Shown here: positions 1 to 6,248 of the stretch, piece after piece
Layout of the letters: each line of letters begins with the position of its first letter
How positions within the stretch are numbered: the first letter of the stretch is position 1
Source of the DNA: CAYRLW01 sp964425215
GTDB lineage: Bacteria; Spirochaetota; Spirochaetia; Treponematales; Breznakiellaceae
Direction of reading: 5' to 3'
DNA: 21,439 bases
Assembly: GCA_964425215.1 (NCBI GenBank)
Contig: CAYRLW010000053.1
Coordinates: forward strand, 1 to 21,439
Program-made: the position numbers and the translations under genes
The notes under the pieces: generated by a model
What the model was told of the DNA's origin: nothing
What the model saw: the letters and a program-made list of their open reading frames with translations, nothing else
Database searches by the model: none

Positions 1-630
1 AAAAATAGGGTGTACGGCCTTTGGGCTCGGCACCTTCGGCGTATCCACCTGGGCCAGGGTATCGATATTTCCTGGCACCGTAACTTTTCTTCCCTTCCGA
101 CCCTGGGGGAATACGAGACCATGTGTGCCCTTAAAACCGGTGTTTTGGCCCGGATGGCCGCCGAGTTGGGGGTGTACGCCGCGGGAAATCGGATCAGCTT
201 AGACCCGGCGCGGGAAGATTCCACCGCGGCGACCCTGGGAATAGCGGCGGAAAAACTGGGGGTGGCGTTCCAGATCCTGGACGACGTAAAAAACCTAACC
301 ACCGGAAATCCCGGGAAAAAACGGGGGGACGATATTGTAGAAGGGAAAAAAAGCCTTCCCGTTTTACTGTTTCTTCACAGTCGTCATGACCGCGTTGAAT
401 TTGTAAAACGCTGTTTTTCCGCCGCCCGGGCTTCCGGAACGGGAGCCAAGGAGGTGGAAGAACTGATCGGCGAACTAGACGCCTTGGGGGTCATCGAACA
501 GGCCCGACTTAGGGGTCTTCAGTTGATATCCGAGGCTAAAGAGAGTATGGAGACCCGGGCCTTTAGGTCCCTGGATACGGATCCCACGGCTAAGGCTCTT
601 CTACTAAACCTGGTGTCAGAGTTGGTATAG
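1..630 (+). CDS. Polyprenyl diphosphate synthase, C-terminal part (5' end outside window)
   Basis: Trans-isoprenyl diphosphate synthase that condenses isopentenyl diphosphate with an allylic primer. The reading frame is open to the first base, so the GTG at 10 is not taken as the start; the missing part would carry the first Asp-rich motif. Visible are the helix LHxGQGxDxxW form (HLGQGIDISWHR), the KTGVLARMAAELG helix, the second Asp-rich motif FQILDDVKNL, and the following KRGDDIVEGKKSLPVLL block with its conserved lysine. The second motif is DDxxN rather than DDxxD, resembling the DDYANL form of eukaryotic type geranylgeranyl diphosphate synthases. It ends 9 nt before the next gene, so the two are probably cotranscribed. 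The family is secure; product chain length cannot be read. Confidence 0.88.
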   Translation, partial: KNRVYGLWARHLRRIHLGQGIDISWHRNFSSLPTLGEYETMCALKTGVLARMAAELGVYAAGNRISLDPAREDSTAATLGIAAEKLGVAFQILDDVKNLTTGNPGKKRGDDIVEGKKSLPVLLFLHSRHDRVEFVKRCFSAARASGTGAKEVEELIGELDALGVIEQARLRGLQLISEAKESMETRAFRSLDTDPTAKALLLNLVSELV

Positions 631-639
631 GGGGTTTGG

Positions 640-1293
640 ATGAATACCCTGGTTAAGGCGGAAATTTGGACCATAGCCCGGACGGATCAGGGGAACGCGG
701 TTCTAATTCGCCCCGTGGGGGCGGAAATTGCCGTTCCTATTTTTATCGGACAATTGGAGACCCAGTCTATCCTGATCGGTTTTGGAGATGTTTCCATTCC
801 CCGGCCCCTAACCCACGATTTGATACTTTCGCTCCTGGACCGATTGGGAGCCGATTTACTCCGCATCGAAATTAACGACCTAAAGGACGGAACCTTTTAC
901 GCCCGGTTGGTGTTGCAGGAAAAAAATTCTCCCAGGAACGAAGAATTTACCATGGACGCCCGGCCTTCCGACGCCTTAGCCCTGGCGGTTCGGAAAAAAT
1001 GTCCCGTCTACATCGCCGAAAACGTGGTCGAGGCGGCGGGGGTGGCGGTAAACCTTATCGTGGACGCCGCAACCCTGGATGAAAGTACGGAGAGTCAAAT
1101 CATCGATGAACAGGGGGAAACCCCAAAGACGCCGGAGCCCAAGACAAGTAAAAATATCCAGCGGGAAATATTACAGGCCGAGCTAGACCGGGCGGTGGCG
1201 GCGGAGGAATACGAACGGGCCGCGGAAATCCGGGATCTTTTGGCCGGTTTGAATAATCAAGATGATAATCCGTCCCCTAAAAAGCCGAACTAA
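640..1293 (+). CDS. Bifunctional nuclease (BFN/DUF151) domain protein with C-terminal UVR motif
   Basis: 217 aa. Residues about 1-140 fit the BFN/DUF151 family, whose plant member has dual RNase/DNase activity and whose bacterial members are mostly uncharacterised. Matching stretches are the VGAEIAVPIFIG strand, the THDLILSLLDRLGA helix, FYARLVL and the hallmark RPSDALALAVR. A charged, proline-rich linker (about 145-172) leads to a UVR-type helical hairpin at about 175-203 (LQAELDRAVAAEEYERAAEIRDLL), the motif by which UvrB and UvrC contact each other and which also occurs in Clp/McsA proteins. The ATG at 640 has a G-rich ribosome site (631-634). The gene lies 9 nt behind the prenyl synthase. 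The molecular role in this organism is unknown; a nucleic-acid or proteostasis role is inference. Confidence 0.85.
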   Translation: MNTLVKAEIWTIARTDQGNAVLIRPVGAEIAVPIFIGQLETQSILIGFGDVSIPRPLTHDLILSLLDRLGADLLRIEINDLKDGTFYARLVLQEKNSPRNEEFTMDARPSDALALAVRKKCPVYIAENVVEAAGVAVNLIVDAATLDESTESQIIDEQGETPKTPEPKTSKNIQREILQAELDRAVAAEEYERAAEIRDLLAGLNNQDDNPSPKKPN

Positions 1294-1295
1294 AA

Positions 1296-1363
1296 GAGAC
1301 TCTTTCAAAACTCAGGGGGTTTTGAAAGAGCTGCCTTAGATGTATATGCGGTATTTTTACTAT
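1296..1363 (+). repeat. Dispersed palindromic repeat, copy 1
   Basis: This 68-bp unit begins 2 nt after the BFN stop codon and matches 4143-4210 at 62 of 68 positions in the same orientation. Its first half is a hairpin (1300-1330) built from CTCTTTCAAAAC and GTTTTGAAAGAG. The second half is a conserved tail with TTAGATGTA and GTATTTTTACTAT. No T-run directly follows the hairpin, so it is not a canonical intrinsic terminator. Downstream, GTAAAAA (1406-1412) is complementary to TTTTTAC (1354-1360), and GCAAAAGT (1421-1428) recurs in the other copy, so a degraded longer element of about 150 bp may be present. Confidence 0.85.
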
Positions 1364-1433
1364 CCCCCTCCTGGGGAACCACCCGGTTGGTGGAAGGACC
1401 GGAAGGTAAAAAGAGGGGGCGCAAAAGTCTCAA

Positions 1434-1462
1434 TTGCCAAATCCCGAAAGCCGATATAAAAT
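1434..1462 (+). promoter_or_regulatory. Predicted sigma-70 promoter for the LysM-M23 gene
   Basis: TTGCCA (1434-1439) and TAAAAT (1457-1462) are separated by 17 nt, and each matches the consensus at five of six positions. The predicted start near 1469 gives a leader of about 29 nt that holds the GGGAG ribosome site at 1486-1490. Confidence 0.6.
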
Positions 1463-1497
1463 GAAAGACGCGATTCTAATTTCCTGGGAGCTGTACC

Positions 1498-2460
1498 GTG
1501 GATTCAACGTTCAAGTCGAAAATAGCGATGATATCGATAAGCCTTTCCTTCGCGGTGTGTTTGGTCGTACCCCTGGTAGCGGCGACGATGGGCAACCAGG
1601 GTCCCAAGCCCGGTACCGCCACTCCCCCTGCGGAGGCCCAAGCCGGGGCAACCGACGGCGCTTCGGGGGCCATGAATACCGGTATGGGCGAAATCGCCGA
1701 AGGGATTCCCCAGTCGGCCAATTTTCCTAGCCCGGAAAAACTAACCTTTTCCACCTATCAAATCGCCCCCGGCGATACGATCGGTGAATTGGCGAAACGG
1801 TTTGGGCTAAACCAGGATACCCTACTATCGTGTAACTCTATCAAAAATTCCCGGCTTCTACAGATCGGGCAGGTACTTTCTATTCCAAACCAGGATGGGA
1901 TTATGTACACGGTCAAAAAGAAGGATACCATAGAAAGCATAGCCACCAGCTTTGAGGTAGAAGACACGGTTCTTAAAAAAATGAACAATATTGGGGATGG
2001 GGGGATAAGCGCCGGGACGAAATTATTCATTCCCGGAGCCCGCATGGCCAGCGTGGATATCCAAGAAATTAACGGGGACCTCTTTACGTGGCCCGTTCGG
2101 GGGTACATTACGTCCCCCTACGGCTACCGGACCGACCCCTTTACGGGCGCCCGCTTATTCCACACGGGCATCGATATCGGCGTTCCCCTGGGGACCCCTG
2201 TTCGAGCCGCCATGGACGGCAGGGTCAGCGTCACGGGCTACGATACCAATTCGGGCAACTTCGTTATCATTTCCCACCACTCGGGGTATAAGACCTTCTA
2301 CGGGCACCTAAACGTTATCCGCGTAACCGAAGGCGCCTACGTAAGAACCGGCGACCGAATTGGGGACGCCGGAAGCACCGGCTTGAGTACCGGGAGCCAC
2401 CTTCATTTTACGGTGTTTAAGAACGGCGTAACCGTCAACCCCCGGCCGCTCATAAAGTAA
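1498..2460 (+). CDS. Secreted LysM-LysM-M23 peptidoglycan metallopeptidase
   Basis: 320 aa. An N-terminal hydrophobic segment (about residues 9-29) looks like a signal peptide or signal anchor, followed by a Pro/Ala/Gly-rich spacer. Two LysM domains (about 84-130 and 138-182, YQIAPGDTIGELA and YTVKKKDTIESIA) bind peptidoglycan. A C-terminal M23 (LytM/NlpD-type) domain carries an intact zinc site: H222 and D226 in HTGIDIG and H301xH303 in GSHLHF, so it is likely an active endopeptidase rather than an EnvC/NlpD-like activator. The start is GTG at 1498, chosen because GGGAG (1486-1490) lies 7 nt upstream and the signal peptide begins there. It has its own predicted promoter and converges with the alcohol dehydrogenase gene 18 bp away. 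Confidence 0.92.
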   Translation: MDSTFKSKIAMISISLSFAVCLVVPLVAATMGNQGPKPGTATPPAEAQAGATDGASGAMNTGMGEIAEGIPQSANFPSPEKLTFSTYQIAPGDTIGELAKRFGLNQDTLLSCNSIKNSRLLQIGQVLSIPNQDGIMYTVKKKDTIESIATSFEVEDTVLKKMNNIGDGGISAGTKLFIPGARMASVDIQEINGDLFTWPVRGYITSPYGYRTDPFTGARLFHTGIDIGVPLGTPVRAAMDGRVSVTGYDTNSGNFVIISHHSGYKTFYGHLNVIRVTEGAYVRTGDRIGDAGSTGLSTGSHLHFTVFKNGVTVNPRPLIK

Positions 2461-2478
2461 ACGAACTTCAGCGAAGGC

Positions 2479-3651
2479 TTACTGGCACAGTTTGTAGATA
2501 GACCGGATATCTTCTGCCGTATACCCTTGGACTCCCCAGTAGGCACCCAACCGAAGCGCTTGGGCTACCATTTTTTCCACATCCGCGTTCGTAATGCCTG
2601 CTTGGGAAAGGCTGATGGGGGTTCGGATGCTACGATACCAAGACTCCAGGGCTTGGATGGTCTCGTCCACACGTCGCGCCTCAGGCAATGCCTGCCAAGC
2701 GGGGCCTAGACGTAAAACGGTTTCCCCAAACTTTAGAATCCTCGGGGCTATCTGGTTTTTTTTGTACTTCAGCCAGGCGGGAATTACGATCGAAAGACCC
2801 GCCCCATGGGTTATATCGTAAAGACCGCTCAGGGGATGTTCGATCATGTGGTTGGGTATGTCGGCTCCCGTGACGCCACATTTTAAAAGGCCGTTCCAGG
2901 CGAGGGCCCCGGCCCACATAAGGGTAGATCGGGCTTCCAGATCCCGGCTGTCGGCCATCAAACGGTCCATGGCCCAGATGATGGACCGGCATACACCCTC
3001 GACCATGCCGTCCTGCAGGGGATAGTCGCCCTGGGCGGTAAAGTAGCCCTCCATCAGATGGGCCATAATGTCAGTACACGCGTAGGCGGTGTATTGAAGT
3101 GGTATGGATAGGGTGTACTGGGGATCAAGAAAGGCTACCTTGGGATAAATATGGATAGAGCGGACGCTGAATTTTTCTCCCGTGGCGTCGTTGGTCATTA
3201 CCGAAGCGCCATTTGTTTCCGAAGACGTGGCGGGAAGGGTTTGGATGGCCACGACAGGCAGAGCCCGGCGGACCACGGCTTGGCGGGTGTAAAAATCCCA
3301 AAGTCTTTCCTCGTGAAGGGCCCCAATGGCGATGGCCTTGCTTTCGTCGATCACGCTCCCCCCGCCAGCGGCTACGATAACGTCGACCCCCGACTCCCGG
3401 GCTATCCGAATCCCCTCCTCGGCGTGGGAAAGGATCGGGTTAGGCTTCACACCCCCGTGTTCTACCACGTGGATCCCCTGGTTCTCCAGTTGGGTCACGA
3501 TAGCGGAGTAGAGCCCCAGGGATTTAATGCTGTTTTTTCCGTAGACCAGAAGAGCCCGTTTACCCCAGTTTCGGGTTTCGGAACCCAATCGGTCGATCAC
3601 ATCCATTCCAAAAATAACCCTAGTCGGGGTTTCCCATTCAAAATTTTGCAT
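2479..3651 (-). CDS. Iron-containing alcohol dehydrogenase, YqhD/BDH type
   Basis: 390 aa, the usual family length. It should catalyse NAD(P)H-dependent reduction of an aldehyde to an alcohol in fermentation or aldehyde detoxification. The N-terminal Rossmann-like half shows TPTRVIFG and the nucleotide loop GGGSVIDESKA, followed by TLPATSSETN. The metal ligands are all present: D194 and H198 (TDIMAH), H268 (NHMIEH) and H282 (DITHG). The whole-sequence layout follows E. coli YqhD and clostridial butanol dehydrogenases more than FucO/AdhE. The ATG is 2 nt behind the CheY stop codon with no clear ribosome site, suggesting translational coupling to CheY. Substrate is not determinable. Confidence 0.92.
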   Translation of the reverse strand: MQNFEWETPTRVIFGMDVIDRLGSETRNWGKRALLVYGKNSIKSLGLYSAIVTQLENQGIHVVEHGGVKPNPILSHAEEGIRIARESGVDVIVAAGGGSVIDESKAIAIGALHEERLWDFYTRQAVVRRALPVVAIQTLPATSSETNGASVMTNDATGEKFSVRSIHIYPKVAFLDPQYTLSIPLQYTAYACTDIMAHLMEGYFTAQGDYPLQDGMVEGVCRSIIWAMDRLMADSRDLEARSTLMWAGALAWNGLLKCGVTGADIPNHMIEHPLSGLYDITHGAGLSIVIPAWLKYKKNQIAPRILKFGETVLRLGPAWQALPEARRVDETIQALESWYRSIRTPISLSQAGITNADVEKMVAQALRLGAYWGVQGYTAEDIRSIYKLCQ

Positions 3652-3653
3652 GT

Positions 3654-4013
3654 TTAGCCAATAACCGCCTTTATGGTCGCCAACAGGGTTTCCTGTTGGA
3701 AGGGTTTCGCTAAAAACGCGTTAGCACCCAGGGACAGGGCTTCTTTTTTTAACGCTTCCTCATCCTGGGTCGTTAAAACTATAACGGGTATTTTCGAGAT
3801 GGCGGGATCGGTCTTCTTTACCTTAAGGAACTCGATACCGTTCATCTCGGGCATGTTGATATCCAAAATGATACAGTCGGGTTTTGAGGTTTTTAGGGCT
3901 TCTAACGCAACCTTGCCATTTTCCGCTTCCACAATCGTATGGCCCGAACCCTTTAGGGCGATGCTGATAATTTTACGAATCGTGGTGGAATCGTCTACGG
4001 AAAGAAATATCAT
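3654..4013 (-). CDS. cheY: Single-domain response regulator, CheY-like
   Basis: 119 aa, a receiver domain only. The acidic pocket is D7-D8 (SVDDS), the phosphoacceptor is D51 (CIILDINMPEMNG), the switch Thr is T81 (VLTT) and the conserved lysine is K103 (LAKPF). The start was moved from an in-frame upstream ATG to the ATG read from 4013, because a GGAGG ribosome site lies 8 nt before it and the receiver fold begins there (MIFLSVDDS). It forms a two-gene operon with the alcohol dehydrogenase and is divergent from the large chemosensory operon, making it a candidate phosphoacceptor for that CheA. Whether it binds a flagellar switch cannot be told. Confidence 0.88.
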   Translation of the reverse strand: MIFLSVDDSTTIRKIISIALKGSGHTIVEAENGKVALEALKTSKPDCIILDINMPEMNGIEFLKVKKTDPAISKIPVIVLTTQDEEALKKEALSLGANAFLAKPFQQETLLATIKAVIG

Positions 4014-4087
4014 AACGAAAACCTCCAAATACACCAAACAATCTTCTGGCCCTTTAAAAATCTCTGTTTTTAGAGCGGGCTTATTTA

Positions 4088-4115
4088 ATTATAGCTTTTA
4101 ATGGTCCTTCGTGAA
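4088..4115 (-). promoter_or_regulatory. Predicted promoter for the cheY-alcohol dehydrogenase operon
   Basis: On the minus strand TTCACG (4115-4110) and a perfect TATAAT (4093-4088) are separated by 16 nt. The start would fall near 4081, giving a leader of about 68 nt with GGAGG just before the cheY ATG. Confidence 0.6.
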
Positions 4116-4142
4116 AGGCCGATTATAAAGAAACACGGAAAT

Positions 4143-4210
4143 GAGGCTCTTTCAAAACTCAGGGAGTTTTGAAAGAGCAACCTTAGATGTACATGCAGTA
4201 TTTTTACTAT
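4143..4210 (+). repeat. Dispersed palindromic repeat, copy 2
   Basis: Matches copy 1 (1296-1363) at 62 of 68 positions. Its hairpin at 4146-4178 is stronger than in copy 1: GCTCTTTCAAAACTC pairs perfectly over 15 bp with GAGTTTTGAAAGAGC around an AGG loop. The differences between copies mostly preserve the hairpin (a T:A pair here is T:G in copy 1), which suggests that structure is maintained. It lies between two divergent promoters and outside both predicted transcripts. Confidence 0.85.
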
Positions 4211-4255
4211 TCTATACTATATAAAAAATTATCTTGTTAATGTAAAAATACTGCA
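4194..4255 (+). repeat. 14-bp inverted repeat joining the repeat tail to downstream DNA
   Basis: TGCAGTATTTTTAC (4194-4207) is exactly complementary to GTAAAAATACTGCA (4242-4255), with 34 nt between the arms. The left arm is the conserved tail of the dispersed repeat, so the complete element extends beyond the 68-bp core. Confidence 0.7.
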
Positions 4256-4256
4256 A

Positions 4257-4295
4257 GAGGTTTTTGCAAAAGTAACAGATTTTGGCAAAAACCTC
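4257..4295 (+). repeat. Long stem-loop in the divergent intergenic region
   Basis: GAGGTTTTTGC (4257-4267) pairs exactly with GCAAAAACCTC (4285-4295). The stem continues with AAAA (4268-4271) against TTTT (4280-4283) across one bulged G, leaving the loop GTAACAGA. It is followed after a few bases by T-rich sequence (4302-4315) but not by an immediate T-run. Copy 1 has a diverged counterpart at about 1413-1445. Confidence 0.7.
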
Positions 4296-4329
4296 CTTCG
4301 ATTTTACATTTTTTTAACGTCAAAAGTTC

Positions 4330-4358
4330 TGGACAAGGGGTACGGTTCGAACCATACT
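4330..4358 (+). promoter_or_regulatory. Predicted promoter of the composite chemosensory operon
   Basis: TGGACA (4330-4335, five of six) and CATACT (4353-4358, four of six) are separated by 17 nt. The start would be near 4365, with a leader of about 29 nt containing AGGAA (4384-4388) before the ATG at 4394. No other promoter is evident before 15785, since the genes are nearly contiguous. Confidence 0.5.
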
Positions 4359-4393
4359 TTAGAGAGAATGAACATTTTTAAACAGGAACGGCC

Positions 4394-5518
4394 ATGACGA
4401 CGGCGGAAGAACGACAGCCCCTTATCCTTTTGGTGGAAGATGACTTTCTTTCCGCCCAATTAATCCAGCACCTGTTAGTTCGTAGCGGATTCACGGTTCG
4501 TTTGGCCTCGACGGTAAACGACGGTTTTCTGTTAGCCTTGGAACTAAAGCCCGATTTGATTCTGCTCGATGTGTTACTTCCCGACGGCGACGGTTTTACC
4601 CTCTGCGAAGCCATAAAAGCCGAACCTTCGTTGACCCAAATACCGGTCATCTTTGTAACGAGCCTGGACGACGTGGAAAGTCGAATCCGGGGCCTTTCCA
4701 TCGGGGCGGTAGATTTTATTCAAAAGCCCTTTGCCCCCGAAGAAGTCATGGCCCGGGTGCGGATCCATATAAAAATTGCCCGGCAAACCAGACAAATCGC
4801 CGAAGTCCAATCGGAACGTTTAAACGCCCTCCGAAACGCCCAGGGACTTTTTAATACCGACCCGGCGTCCCTGCCGGGGGCCGGGTGCGCGGTTTTTTAT
4901 CAACCCATGGAAGAGGCGGGGGGAGATCAATACGATATAATAGAGTTAGGAAAGGATATCTACGGATTCTTTGTGGCCGATATCGTGGGTCACGGTTTGG
5001 AAACGATCTTTTTGGCCACCGCTTTAAAAACCCTGTTCCGGGAGAATGCGTCTCTCCTGGATTCTCCCAGCGAAACCCTCTATATGATCAACCGGTCGAT
5101 CCGGCACCATATCAGCGGGGGACAACACATGACCGCCTTTTACCTTATCATCAACCGGGCTATGAAGCGGGTTTATTTTTCCAGCACCGGACATTTCCCC
5201 GTCCTAATGGTTTCAAAAGAGGGAACCGCAAGCCGTTTAAACTCGGAAGGGGACGTTCTAGGGGCCTTTGCGGAGCCCCGATTCCAGAGCGCCGACCATG
5301 AAATTCCGTCCGGAAGTCGATTCTGGATGTATACCGACGGTATCTTAGAAGATTTTAACCAGGGAAGAACCTGGAAGACCGGATTGGAACTCCTGGAGCA
5401 AACCGTAAGTCGACACCAGGGACTTCCTCTTTCCCAATCCCTTGAGCGGGTGGTCCAAGAAATCCTGCCTCCGGGGCCGGCGGAGGATGACCGAATACTT
5501 TTGGCGGTGGATGGATGA
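4394..5518 (+). CDS. Response regulator with PP2C (SpoIIE/RsbU-type) phosphatase output
   Basis: 374 aa. The N-terminal receiver (about 10-130) has the acidic pair in LVEDDF, phosphoacceptor D59 (LILLDVLLPDGDG) and the lysine in QKPFAP. A short coiled linker (about 132-155) leads to a SpoIIE-type PP2C domain (about 160-374). Its metal-binding acids are present: D178 (GGDQYD), D196 (ADIVGHG), D315 (YTDGILED) and D366 (EDDRILL). Such proteins dephosphorylate STAS anti-sigma antagonists when their receiver is phosphorylated; the likely substrate is the STAS domain encoded directly downstream. The stop overlaps the next start in ATGA. Related layouts (REC-PP2C) are RssB/RsbU-like proteins and HsbR, which additionally carries a kinase domain. 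Confidence 0.92.
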   Translation: MTTAEERQPLILLVEDDFLSAQLIQHLLVRSGFTVRLASTVNDGFLLALELKPDLILLDVLLPDGDGFTLCEAIKAEPSLTQIPVIFVTSLDDVESRIRGLSIGAVDFIQKPFAPEEVMARVRIHIKIARQTRQIAEVQSERLNALRNAQGLFNTDPASLPGAGCAVFYQPMEEAGGDQYDIIELGKDIYGFFVADIVGHGLETIFLATALKTLFRENASLLDSPSETLYMINRSIRHHISGGQHMTAFYLIINRAMKRVYFSSTGHFPVLMVSKEGTASRLNSEGDVLGAFAEPRFQSADHEIPSGSRFWMYTDGILEDFNQGRTWKTGLELLEQTVSRHQGLPLSQSLERVVQEILPPGPAEDDRILLAVDG

Positions 5519-6240
5519 GCGAAGAAATCGTTATCCTAGAAAAATCGATTCCCGCGACCGATCAAAGAGCCCACGCCCTTTGTTTGGAACTGCGGGAATG
5601 CCTGCGGGATATGCTGGGTCCCCAGGGGGTTAAAGATCGTCTCTTTGCTATTGAACTGGTGGCTCGGGAAGCGATTCAAAACGCCGTGGATTACGGGTGC
5701 CAAAGGGATCCCTCCAAGTTCGTCCGGTTTTCCGCCCGTATTATCGCGGGCCCCACGCTTCGCTTAACCATCAGCGATGATGGGCCGGGGTTTAACGCGG
5801 AGGAGGTTTGCCAACGGGAACTAGTCCAAGGGGAACCGGAAAGTTTTGGAAACGGTATCAAAATCATTTCAGCTTATACGAATAAATACAAATATAGCAA
5901 CGGCGGAAGAACGCTGGAGGCGGATTTTATCCTCGGGGAGGGAAATTTGATGCAAGAAAAACCTAATTCGGGCGTGTGGGTTCCCACGGTAAATTTAGTG
6001 GCCGCGAATATAAGCGCAGCAAAGGAAGAGGTCCGTAAACTGGTCGCCGGAAGTACGGGGGAATTTGTGGTGGACCTTTCCTCCGTAAACATGGTGGACT
6101 CTAAGGGTCTGGGACTTTTGATAGCGACATACAATTCCCTGGAGCCCGAAGGTCGGTCCATGCGGGTGATTGGAGCGAATAACGACTTGGTGGATCTCTT
6201 TAAAATGATGCGGTTCGACCGGCACATGAAGATCGGTTAG
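5515..6240 (+). CDS. RsbW-like HATPase fused to STAS domain
   Basis: 241 aa. Residues about 10-140 form a GHKL ATPase of the RsbW/SpoIIAB type, with the N-box around N56 (REAIQNAVDYG), the G1 loop DDGPGF near 89-93 and the glycine loop FGNGIKII. Residues about 148-241 form a STAS domain with VDLSSVNMVDSKGLG, in which S196 sits at the position of the phosphorylated serine of RsbV/SpoIIAA. In classical partner switching the kinase and the STAS protein are separate; here enzyme and substrate are one chain, so phosphorylation may be in cis or between dimer partners. It overlaps the PP2C gene by 4 nt. No sigma factor is encoded nearby, so the downstream partner is unknown. Confidence 0.87.
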   Translation: MSEEIVILEKSIPATDQRAHALCLELRECLRDMLGPQGVKDRLFAIELVAREAIQNAVDYGCQRDPSKFVRFSARIIAGPTLRLTISDDGPGFNAEEVCQRELVQGEPESFGNGIKIISAYTNKYKYSNGGRTLEADFILGEGNLMQEKPNSGVWVPTVNLVAANISAAKEEVRKLVAGSTGEFVVDLSSVNMVDSKGLGLLIATYNSLEPEGRSMRVIGANNDLVDLFKMMRFDRHMKIG

Positions 6241-6248
6241 GGGGAGGT

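Larger units (their letters stand above)
4014..4393. other. Divergent intergenic region with structured element
   Basis: This 380-bp gene-free stretch separates the cheY operon from the nine-gene signalling operon. From left to right it holds the cheY leader and promoter, the repeat copy 2 hairpin, a 14-bp inverted repeat, a second long hairpin, an AT-rich stretch, and the promoter of the rightward operon. It is clearly more AT-rich than the flanking genes. No small ORF with a credible ribosome site was seen. Confidence 0.8.

Noticed and set aside
1434..1730. Small plus-strand frame overlapping the start of the M23 gene
   Set aside because: Out of frame with the M23 protein, Arg/Gly-rich, and its apparent start falls inside the predicted promoter.
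2461..2478. Bidirectional terminator between the M23 and alcohol dehydrogenase genes
   Set aside because: Only a 4-bp CTTC/GAAG stem is possible in this 18-bp gap and there is no T-run on either strand.
3151..3657. Plus-strand open frame opposite the alcohol dehydrogenase and the cheY end
   Set aside because: The dehydrogenase on the other strand has all metal ligands; this frame has no domain and no ribosome site.
4014..4037. Upstream in-frame ATG for CheY (MVYLEVFV extension)
   Set aside because: The extension would cover the GGAGG ribosome site and adds residues before the receiver fold that single-domain CheY proteins lack.
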